A stretch of 35,612 nt of DNA from Chloroflexota bacterium (lineage in GTDB: Bacteria > Chloroflexota > Limnocylindria > Limnocylindrales > CSP1-4): contig JAKAHU010000003.1 of the NCBI GenBank assembly GCA_021825385.1, positions 1 through 35,612 on the forward strand. Reading direction: 5' to 3'. The notes below the pieces were generated by a model. It had not been told where the DNA came from, did not search any database, and saw nothing but the letters and a program-made list of their open reading frames with translations. Below, one piece after another: positions 28,762 to 35,612 of the stretch. Position numbers and translations under genes: made by a program. Position 1 is the first letter of the stretch; every line of letters begins with the position of its first letter.

Positions 28762-31346
28762 GGGCCCTTCTCGAGAGCGCCCTCTGCATGGCGGCCACCG
28801 GCTGGGGGGTGATCCCGTTGCACACCCCGATCGACGGCACCTGTGATTGCCATCGGCCCGACTGCTCCTCGGCCGGCAAGCATCCCCGGACGAAGAACGG
28901 CCTCAGCGACGCGACCACGGACGCCGATCAGATCCGCAAGTGGTGGGGCATGTGGCCCACGGCGAACATCGGCGCGGTTGTCCCGGACGGCTTCGTCGTG
29001 GTCGACGTGGACGTGGCGGATCTCGCCACGGTCTTCCGGAGCGATGAGCTGCCGAGAACGGCGATGTCGAGGACAGGCCGGGGCCGGCACCTGATCTACC
29101 GCACGACCACGGCGATCCGGCCCAAGGTCGGCGTCAGGGAGCACGTCGACCTCCGGGGGCCCGGCTCCTACATCGTCGTCCCGCACTCACTCCACATCAG
29201 CAACGTGCGCTACGAGTGGATCGTCCCGATCGAGGCCGGGATCGCGGACACACCGGCGTGGGTCGCCGAGACAGCCCGATCACCTCGGACGGCTGGCGAC
29301 CACCCCGAGGATTCGGACGCCATCCCCGACGGTCAGCGGAACGCGACGCTGACCTCGCTGGCGGGCACGATGCGGCGCCGGGGCATGACCGCCGCCGAGA
29401 TCGAGGCCGCGCTGCTGGCGGTGAACGCCGGCCGCTGTCGACCGCCCCTGCCAGATGACGCGGTCCGGGGCATCGCCTCCAGTGTCGGGCGCTACCCGCC
29501 GGGCGACGGGCGGACCTCCCCGCCGCCAGCCGCCGACGATCACGACGACGGTGATCCTGCCGCGACCGATGACCGCGACGGCGCGCCCGAGGTGGAGTCT
29601 GGCGATCCGGGCCCCGCCGAGCCCGCGGCAGGCGGGAAGCGATCCCAGGCGACCATGATCCTGGACCTCGCGGCGGACGTCGAGTTCTTCCACACCGCGG
29701 ACGACGTCGCCTACGCTCGCATCGAGCGCGAAGGCCATCACGAGGTATGGCCGCTTGGATCGAAGGCCCTTCGAGCGTGGCTGTCCCGCCAATTCCACAT
29801 GGAATATGGGCGAGCCGCCGGCGGCCAGGCGCTGCGCGATGCTCTCGACGTCCTGATGGGCCGGGCGCTCTTCGAGGGGCTCGAGTGCCCGGTGTACGTC
29901 CGGGTCGCTGGTGATGGCCCCGACATCTACCTCGACCTGGGCGACCCGCTCTGGCAGGCGATCAGGATCACGGCCACCGGCTGGGACCTCGTCGCCGACC
30001 CGCCCGTGCGCTTCCGCCGCCCGAAAGGTCTGCTCCGCCTGCCCGTGCCCGTCCGGGGAGGCACCGTGGATCAGCTCCGTCGATTCGTGAACGTCCGGGA
30101 TGACGACCAGGACAACCAGTGGCGCCTGTTCCTCGGCTGTCTCGTCGCGGCGTTCCGGCCGAACGGTCCGTATCCGATCCTCGCCCTCAACGGCGAGCAC
30201 GGCTCGGCCAAGTCCACCACAGCGAAGATCCACCGTCGCCTGATCGACCCCAACAAAAGCGTCACCCGCGCCACGCCGCGTGATGAGCGAGATCTGGCGA
30301 TCGCGGCGACCAACGGCGCCGTCATCTCCCTCGACAATCTCTCGACCGTCTCGGACTGGCTGAGCGACACGCTCTGCCGGGTCTCGACCGGGCTGGGCTT
30401 CAGCACCCGCACCCTCTACGAGAACGACGAGGAGACGCTGTTCGACGCCTGCCGCCCGATCGTCATCAACGGCATCGGCGTCCTGGGCACGCGCAGCGAT
30501 CTGCTCGACCGCACGATCGAGCTCGAACTGCCCCGGATCCCGGACGATCGCCGCCAGGACGAGGCCCAGTTCTGGGCCGCGTTCGATCGCGAGCAGCCGT
30601 CGATCCTCGGCGCGCTCCTGGACGCGGTGTCGGGCGCCATCGGTCAGCTCGATGCGGTCAAGCTCGAGCGGGCGCCCAGGATGGCCGACTTCGCCCGCTG
30701 GGTCGTGGCAGCCGAACCGGCGCTGGGGTGGCCCCCCGGCTCGTTCCTGAAGGCGTACACGGGCAACCGAGACGCGATCCACGAGATCGCCCTCGACGCG
30801 GCGGTGATCGTCGCGCCGATGCGCACGATGCTGGAATCGGGCGAGTTCGTGGGGACCGCGACGGAACTCCTCGACCGCCTCGCGGGCATCGTGGGCGAGC
30901 CGGCCACGCGGCGCAAAGGCTGGCCCGGGAACGCGACGTCGCTCTCGCGGGAGCTCGCCCGCATCGCGCCCAACCTCCGCTCGGTCGGGATCGAGGTTGA
31001 GAAGCGTCGCGAGTCGCACGGGCGCCGCCTGATCGCCATCCGCGAGGTCCCGGAAACGTCGTCACCCGCGTCACCGCCGTCACCGGCCTCGGGCGCAGGT
31101 GACGCAACAGCGCCGGAAGGTGACGGGACGGGTCTGTGGGGTGAGGCGAGCGTCACCGAGGATCGTGCTCGCGGTGACGACGGTGACGCTGGTGACGCTC
31201 CTCTGCCTACTCCGGCGCCTGACGACCTGGACGTCGTCCATGCCGCGATGCGGATCTTCGGCGACGACATGACCGACGAGTCGGCAGCACGCCTCAGGAC
31301 CGTGGTCGATGGCACGGATGGCTACGAGTGGGGCGGGCTCGCGTGA
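28758..31346 (+). CDS. Bifunctional primase-polymerase with helicase/ATPase domain
   Basis: 862 aa; prim-pol N-terminus (GWGVIPLHTPIDGTCDCHRPDCSSAGKHPRTKNGLSDATTDADQIRKWWGMWPTANIGAVVPDGFVVVDVD) and Walker A LNGEHGSAKSTTAKIHRRLI. Confidence 0.9.
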   Translation: MRALLESALCMAATGWGVIPLHTPIDGTCDCHRPDCSSAGKHPRTKNGLSDATTDADQIRKWWGMWPTANIGAVVPDGFVVVDVDVADLATVFRSDELPRTAMSRTGRGRHLIYRTTTAIRPKVGVREHVDLRGPGSYIVVPHSLHISNVRYEWIVPIEAGIADTPAWVAETARSPRTAGDHPEDSDAIPDGQRNATLTSLAGTMRRRGMTAAEIEAALLAVNAGRCRPPLPDDAVRGIASSVGRYPPGDGRTSPPPAADDHDDGDPAATDDRDGAPEVESGDPGPAEPAAGGKRSQATMILDLAADVEFFHTADDVAYARIEREGHHEVWPLGSKALRAWLSRQFHMEYGRAAGGQALRDALDVLMGRALFEGLECPVYVRVAGDGPDIYLDLGDPLWQAIRITATGWDLVADPPVRFRRPKGLLRLPVPVRGGTVDQLRRFVNVRDDDQDNQWRLFLGCLVAAFRPNGPYPILALNGEHGSAKSTTAKIHRRLIDPNKSVTRATPRDERDLAIAATNGAVISLDNLSTVSDWLSDTLCRVSTGLGFSTRTLYENDEETLFDACRPIVINGIGVLGTRSDLLDRTIELELPRIPDDRRQDEAQFWAAFDREQPSILGALLDAVSGAIGQLDAVKLERAPRMADFARWVVAAEPALGWPPGSFLKAYTGNRDAIHEIALDAAVIVAPMRTMLESGEFVGTATELLDRLAGIVGEPATRRKGWPGNATSLSRELARIAPNLRSVGIEVEKRRESHGRRLIAIREVPETSSPASPPSPASGAGDATAPEGDGTGLWGEASVTEDRARGDDGDAGDAPLPTPAPDDLDVVHAAMRIFGDDMTDESAARLRTVVDGTDGYEWGGLA
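31060..31197. repeat. Iteron-like cluster: nine GGTGACG/CGTCACC copies
   Basis: CGTCACC at 31060, 31069, 31078, 31151; GGTGACG at 31098, 31119, 31173, 31182, 31191 (positions are starts). Confidence 0.8.
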
Positions 31347-31522
31347 CCGCCCAGGCGCTGCCACCCGTGGGGCACGATCCGCTCATCGTCGCCCTCGCCC
31401 GCTACGTCGAGGCGCTCCATCGGCGCTATCCCGACGGCCCCGACCAGCTACGCCGGGAGGGACTTGACGCCAGAGCAAAGGTGTCCGAGATGGTCACGAT
31501 CCAGAAGGTCACGGCAGCGTGA
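31343..31522 (+). CDS. Small ORF between primase and integrase, function unknown
   Basis: GTG start in a GTGA overlap with the primase stop; stop overlaps the integrase GTG; MTAQALPPVGHDPLIVALARYVEALHRRYPDGPDQLRREGLDARAKVSEMVTIQKVTAA. Confidence 0.6.
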   Translation: MTAQALPPVGHDPLIVALARYVEALHRRYPDGPDQLRREGLDARAKVSEMVTIQKVTAA

Positions 31523-33021
31523 AGCGCCTTCCCCGCTCGCTCGACGAGATCGGCGGTCTACGGGCGGCCCGCTGGATTCGGGAGTCGACGGCCGGCCAGT
31601 ACGACCGGTACGGCCCGGCGAGCCAGCGCGAGCAGCAGGACCGGTTCATCGAACGCCACGGCCTCGTCGACACCGGGCTCGTCTACCAGGTCGCGCACAG
31701 CGGTCGGACCGTCTGGCGCTCGGCGACGATGGCCACGATGGTCGACGATCTCCGGGCCGGCCGTTTCGACCTCCTCCTGACCGGCTATTCGGACCGCTGG
31801 CAGCGCAACCTGCGCCGGACCCTCGAGCTCCTTGAGGACGAGCTGCACCCGAATGGGGTCGCCCTCGTCATGTGCGACCGGAAGATCCTGAGCTCCGACC
31901 CCTCCGACTGGGACGAGCTGATCTCGGAGGCCGCCGGCGCGGAGAAGTACAGCCGTCGGCTCTCGGAGCGCATCACCGAGGGCTACGCCGCCAAGTTCGA
32001 CCAGGAGCACGACCCGGGTGGCCATGCCGCCCTCGGCTTCCGGCGCCTGCCGGAGCCGCCGCACACCCTCGAGATCGACCCCGACCGCATGCCCGTCGTT
32101 GTGGGCCTGTTCGAGCAGTACGCGCTGGGCAACGTGAGCGCGGTGCAGCTCGAGGCAGAGACCGGGCTCGCCGCGACACGCATCCGGATGATCCTCATGA
32201 ACCCGCTCTACAACGGCTGGATCCGGCGGCACCGCGGCACGAACGAGACGCGCCGACCGGCACCATGGCGGGCAGCACCCCCCGTCTCCGACGAGCTCTG
32301 GGCGCGGGTGGAGGAGGTCCGACGTGCCAAGACCCGCGGCGGAGGACCGAAGAACTGGGATCGTGTCGACCTGCTGGGCGGCCTCCTTGAATGCGTGTGC
32401 GGTCGCCAACTGCGGAACGACGGAACGTTCGCCGATGGCCGCCACCGCAAGCACCACGCCAACCCGTGCGAGGCCTGGGGCCGTAAGGCCCGCCTCGGCG
32501 ACGCGACCTGGGAGACGCCTGTGCTGGCCCAGGTCGCCGGCATCGCGCTCGACGACGTCACTCTCGCATCGGTCGTCGCGGCGCTCGGGTCGAACCAGCA
32601 GCCGGTCGCGATCGACCGGGCGCGGATCGAGCGGCAGATCCGCGAGCTGGCGCTGGAGCACGCTGGCGGCCTGCTCGGCGACGACACCTACCTGACGCGC
32701 CTCAAGGCACTCCGCGAGCAGCGGGACGCCATCGTGGAGCGAACGGCGGCGGGCCTACCCGGCCATCGCGCAGTCGAGTGGCTGCGCGCCCTCGGCGAGT
32801 CCTTGCAGACCGCAGACGTACCGAAGGAGAAGGCAGATCTGATGCACGCCATCTACGAGCGGATCACGGTCGCGGGCCCCGAGATCGTGGGTGTCCGGCT
32901 GACCGGGGCGGCCTACGCGCACGGATTGGCGCTGGCGCTGCCCGAAAAGGTTGAAATGGCGCGCCCGACAGGATTCGAACCTGCGACCTTCGGCTCCGGA
33001 GGCCGACGCTCTATCCGCTGA
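31519..33021 (+). CDS. Large serine recombinase / phage integrase
   Basis: 500 aa; ARWIRESTAGQYDRYGPASQREQQDRFIE resolvase N-terminus, recombinase domain (GYAAKFDQEHDPGGHAALGFRRLPE), Zn-ribbon-like LLGGLLECVCGRQLRNDG; C-terminus reads into the tRNA. Confidence 0.9.
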   Translation: MKRLPRSLDEIGGLRAARWIRESTAGQYDRYGPASQREQQDRFIERHGLVDTGLVYQVAHSGRTVWRSATMATMVDDLRAGRFDLLLTGYSDRWQRNLRRTLELLEDELHPNGVALVMCDRKILSSDPSDWDELISEAAGAEKYSRRLSERITEGYAAKFDQEHDPGGHAALGFRRLPEPPHTLEIDPDRMPVVVGLFEQYALGNVSAVQLEAETGLAATRIRMILMNPLYNGWIRRHRGTNETRRPAPWRAAPPVSDELWARVEEVRRAKTRGGGPKNWDRVDLLGGLLECVCGRQLRNDGTFADGRHRKHHANPCEAWGRKARLGDATWETPVLAQVAGIALDDVTLASVVAALGSNQQPVAIDRARIERQIRELALEHAGGLLGDDTYLTRLKALREQRDAIVERTAAGLPGHRAVEWLRALGESLQTADVPKEKADLMHAIYERITVAGPEIVGVRLTGAAYAHGLALALPEKVEMARPTGFEPATFGSGGRRSIR

Positions 33022-33032
33022 GCTACAGGCGC
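32957..33032 (-). tRNA. tRNA-Arg (anticodon CCG), 3' CCA encoded; probable attachment site
   Basis: Reverse complement GCGCCTG TA GCTC AGCGGATA GAGC G TCGGC CTCCGGA GCCGA AGGTC GCAGG TTCGAAT CCTGT CGGGCGC G CCA folds as a full cloverleaf. Confidence 0.95.
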
Positions 33033-33137
33033 GCGAGCCACGATGATAGCGGTCGAGCGTCAAGGGAGCTTCGGCTTCCGGCCTGGCGCTCCGCCTGGCC
33101 CCGTCCGCGAAGCTCGCGATCACGCCCCGGAAACGTC

Positions 33138-33163
33138 GAAGCGGCTCCCGAGGGAGCCGCTTC
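33138..33163 (-). terminator. Strong hairpin, terminator-like
   Basis: Perfect 12-bp inverted repeat GAAGCGGCTCCC-GA-GGGAGCCGCTTC; weak U-rich trailer on the minus strand (GACGTTTCC). Confidence 0.6.
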
Positions 33164-33303
33164 GCTGCTGTCCCGGTGAAGCGGGCCCGTTGCCGGACCT
33201 CTTCTGCCACGTTCCAGGGGCATCTATCACGCCGGCTGCACCGGCTACCCTGACCCAACCTACCCATGACCCTGCAACTGGGGCAGCGGTCGCTCGCGCG
33301 ACT
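33138..33303 (-). ncRNA. Candidate structured small RNA, unassigned
   Basis: Bounded by a minus-strand promoter and the 33138-33163 hairpin; internal hairpins GTCGC-GCGA-GCGAC (33289-33302) and GCCGG-TGCAG-CCGGC (33231-33245); possible closing pair CGCTGC/GCAGCG. Confidence 0.35.
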
Positions 33304-33309
33304 GGCAGG

Positions 33310-33338
33310 AGTGTAGCCGACGCCCCTCTCCGACTCAA
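33310..33338 (-). promoter_or_regulatory. Candidate sigma70-type promoter reading minus
   Basis: Reverse complement TTGAGT - 17 nt - TACACT. Confidence 0.5.
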
Positions 33339-33443
33339 GGGTTTCCGTGGGTTTGCTGGTTAATATTCCGCAACCTTCGGGGCGGGTCGTCCGCAACCTC
33401 CAGGTCGCCCGCGGGCTCGGGGCGGGGCCGGGCTCGCCGCGGC

Positions 33444-33947
33444 TCACTCCTGGTGGACCCTCACCGACGTCATCGTGACCGGCTGGCTCGGGAAGTCGCG
33501 GGCGTCGCGCGGCGCAGTCGCGATCGTGTCGACGACCTCGAGGCCCGAGAGGACCTTCCCGAAGACCGTGTAGCTCTTCGGCAGCTTCCCGCGGAGGTCA
33601 GCGTGGCAGATGAAGAACTGCGAGCCGTTCGTGTTCGGGCCGGCGTTCGCCATGGCGAGGGCGCCACGCTCGTAGTCGCCGGCGAACGGCTCGTCCGCGA
33701 AGCGGTAGCCGGGCCCGCCCGTGCCGACGCGGCCCCGGTTGCGGATCTCGCCCTTCTCGTCGACGCGCCCGAACTCGCCGTCGCCGCCCTGGATCACGAA
33801 GCCGGGGATGACCCGGTGGAAGATGACGCCGTCGTAGAAGCCCTCCTTGGCGAGCTTCGCGAAGTTCGCCGCCGCCTTCGGGGCGTCGGCATCGGCGAGC
33901 TCGACGACGATGTCGCCCGCCGTGGTCGCGATCGTGGCCTTCGTCAT
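33444..33947 (-). CDS. Peptidyl-prolyl cis-trans isomerase, cyclophilin type
   Basis: 167 aa; FYDGVIFHRVIPGFVIQGGDGEFG..., MANAGPNTNGSQFFICHADL cyclophilin signatures. Confidence 0.95.
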   Translation of the reverse strand: MTKATIATTAGDIVVELADADAPKAAANFAKLAKEGFYDGVIFHRVIPGFVIQGGDGEFGRVDEKGEIRNRGRVGTGGPGYRFADEPFAGDYERGALAMANAGPNTNGSQFFICHADLRGKLPKSYTVFGKVLSGLEVVDTIATAPRDARDFPSQPVTMTSVRVHQE

Positions 33948-33996
33948 GGATGCCTCCTTCGGTGGCCGCCGGGCACGCCGCGCCCGCGGCGCTCGG

Positions 33997-34731
33997 TCAG
34001 GGACGGCTGACCGTCGCCTTCGTGACGGCGACGGGCTCGAGCGCCTGGTTCGCCGGCGTGCCGGAGTTCGGCATCGCCGCGATCGCGTCGACGACGTCCA
34101 TCCCCGAGGAGACGGTACCGAGGATCGCGTACGTGTTGGCCGACTCGAGCGCCGGTCGGGCCTGGTCGTCGAGCACGATGAAGAACTGGCTGCCCTCGGA
34201 GTTCGGCGCCGGGGTCCGGGCCATCGCGACCGTCCCGCGGCCGTACGGCGTCGTCACCGGGTCGTCCGTGATCGTGTACCCGGGCCCGCCGGTCCCCACG
34301 AGGCTGGCGTCGACGTTCGGCTTCCGGCCGTACTCGCCGTCGCCGCCCTGGATGACGAAGCCCGGGACGAGCCGGTGGAAGACGACGCCGTCGTAGAACC
34401 CGCACGCGGCGAGTGCCACGAAGTTCCCGGTCGCGTTCGGGGCGAGGGAGCCCTTCACGTCGATGACGATCGTCCCCTTCTCCGTCTCGAGCGTCACCTT
34501 CGCGGTCGCGTCGGCTGCGAGCGGCGGCGGGGCGCTCGTCGGGCAGCCGGCGGGGATCCCGCCGGCCGGGCTGGCCGGCGCCGAGGCGGGGGCGCTCGCA
34601 GGGGGCGAGGCGGGCGTCCCGGACGGCGAGCCGGCCGGCTGGATCGGCGAGGCGCTCGAGCCGCACGCGGCGGCGAGGAGCGCGGTGGCCGCGGCGAGCG
34701 CGGCGAGGCGGCGGGCGGGTGCGAGGGTCAT
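33997..34731 (-). CDS. Lipoprotein peptidyl-prolyl cis-trans isomerase, cyclophilin type
   Basis: MTLAPARRLAALAAATALLAAACGSS lipobox signal peptide followed by FYDGVVFHRLVPGFVIQGGDGEYG... and NSEGSQFFIVLDD; start at 34731 rather than the ORF-track start 35511. Confidence 0.9.
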   Translation of the reverse strand: MTLAPARRLAALAAATALLAAACGSSASPIQPAGSPSGTPASPPASAPASAPASPAGGIPAGCPTSAPPPLAADATAKVTLETEKGTIVIDVKGSLAPNATGNFVALAACGFYDGVVFHRLVPGFVIQGGDGEYGRKPNVDASLVGTGGPGYTITDDPVTTPYGRGTVAMARTPAPNSEGSQFFIVLDDQARPALESANTYAILGTVSSGMDVVDAIAAMPNSGTPANQALEPVAVTKATVSRP

Positions 34732-35426
34732 GCGGCGGCCTCCAGGGCGGCGGGGTACGCGATGCGGCCGGTGAGGAGCGCCTCCCCGAGGACGACGCCG
34801 GCCGCGCCGGCATCGCGGAGGCGCCGGATCCCGGCAAGGTCGACGACGCCGCCGGCGACGAGGACCTCGAGATCGAGGTCCCGGGCCAGGCGGCCGACGA
34901 GCGCGGCGTCCACCGCGCCGCCGTGGGAGAGGACGAGACGGCGGACGCCGAGCCCGGCGAGGTCGGAGGCGACGTCGTCGACGGCGGGGCGCCTCCCGTC
35001 GCGCCACGGGAACGCGGCGAGGCGCTCCGGTCGCGGGTCGAGCCCGACCGCCAGCCAGTCGCCGGCGACGGCGAGGCAGGCGCGGAGCGTCGGCGGGTCG
35101 TCGGCCATCGCCATCGGGACGACGACGCGGGTCGCACCCGCGGCGAAGGCGAGGCGGACCTGGTCCGGGCCGTCGACCCCGCCGGCGAGCTGGAGCGGCA
35201 CCGCGACGCGCGCCGCGATCCGCCCGACGACGTCGAGGCTCGCCGGGCGGCCCTGCCGGGCGCCGTCGTGGTCGACGAGGTGGACGACTCGGGCGCCCTG
35301 CTCGACGAAGCGCACGGCGATCAACTCGGGACGGTCCGTGGGGGCGCCGACCCCCGCGGCCGCCCCCGGCCAGAAGACGATCCGGGAGCGGCCCGCGGAC
35401 AGGTCGAGCGACGGGATGACGAGCAC
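34728..35426 (-). CDS. hisA: HisA-like phosphoribosylformimino-5-aminoimidazole carboxamide ribotide isomerase
   Basis: 232 aa; VIPSLDLSAGR, VHLVDHDGARQGRP, LQLAGGVDGPDQVRLAFAAGATRVVV; GTG start; 4-nt overlap with the downstream cyclophilin. Confidence 0.75.
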   Translation of the reverse strand: MLVIPSLDLSAGRSRIVFWPGAAAGVGAPTDRPELIAVRFVEQGARVVHLVDHDGARQGRPASLDVVGRIAARVAVPLQLAGGVDGPDQVRLAFAAGATRVVVPMAMADDPPTLRACLAVAGDWLAVGLDPRPERLAAFPWRDGRRPAVDDVASDLAGLGVRRLVLSHGGAVDAALVGRLARDLDLEVLVAGGVVDLAGIRRLRDAGAAGVVLGEALLTGRIAYPAALEAAA

Positions 35427-35440
35427 GCGGCGGGCCGGCC

Positions 35441-35612
35441 TCAGGGCCGCGGCGCGCCGGCGGCGGCAGCGGCTGCCCAGGCGCCTGTCGCCTCCGCCGC
35501 CTCGGCGCCACGCGCGGGGCGGGTGCCGGCGGTCTCCGCGAGCGCCTCCCGCGCGGCCGCGATCGTCGCCTCCACGTCCGCCCGCTCGATCCCGTAGTGG
35601 GTCACGGCCCGG
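35441..35612 (-). CDS. Probable threonine aldolase, C-terminal fragment
   Basis: Minus frame reads RAVTHYGIERADVEATIAAAREALAETAGTRPARG...GAPRP*; VTHYGI...DVEA resembles the end of low-specificity threonine aldolases; truncated by the window. Confidence 0.4.
   Translation of the reverse strand, partial: RAVTHYGIERADVEATIAAAREALAETAGTRPARGAEAAEATGAWAAAAAAGAPRP

Noticed and set aside
33037-33067. TTGACG … TATCAT as a promoter for tRNA-Arg
   Set aside because: Spacer is only 9 nt, incompatible with sigma70.
33444-34731. Two adjacent cyclophilin genes as element cargo
   Set aside because: They lie on the host side of the tRNA with hisA-like gene; ordinary paralogous pair of cytosolic and lipoprotein PPIases.
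34719-35597. 292-aa + ORF opposite hisA-like gene
   Set aside because: Shadow ORF of HisA/cyclophilin coding strand.

Overview
High-GC window that reads as the right-hand part of an integrated siphovirus-type prophage, plus its host junction. On the + strand there is a near-complete late module: end of a DNA methylase, P27-type TerS, TerL, SPP1-type portal, scaffold, major capsid, head-tail connectors, tail tube, tail-assembly chaperone pair with a canonical -1 slippery heptamer, tape measure, and tail-tip/lectin-like proteins. This is interrupted by a ~10 kb minus-strand cargo block (16926-26882): a Swt1-HEPN/DUF499-like ATPase, a DUF1156-type DNA methyltransferase, an SNF2/DEAH helicase with a DUF3883-like C-terminus, and a small leader ORF. 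I read this block as a helicase-methylase-ATPase type anti-phage system carried by the phage. A divergent DUF5343-like gene, small ORFs and a translationally coupled primase-polymerase/helicase, small ORF and large serine integrase operon follow. The integrase frame runs into a minus-strand tRNA-Arg(CCG), the likely attachment site. Beyond it is host DNA: a possible small RNA locus, two cyclophilins, a hisA-like gene and the end of a probable threonine aldolase. Main items for follow-up: the phage-borne defence cluster with its divergent control region and apparent AUC (non-AUG) helicase start; nine GGTGACG/CGTCACC motifs in 138 bp inside the primase gene (candidate origin); the CCCTTTC frameshift site; beta-domain insertions in capsid and tail tube; the integrase/tRNA read-through; and the candidate ncRNA. 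Family calls come from motif recognition only; no database search was run.
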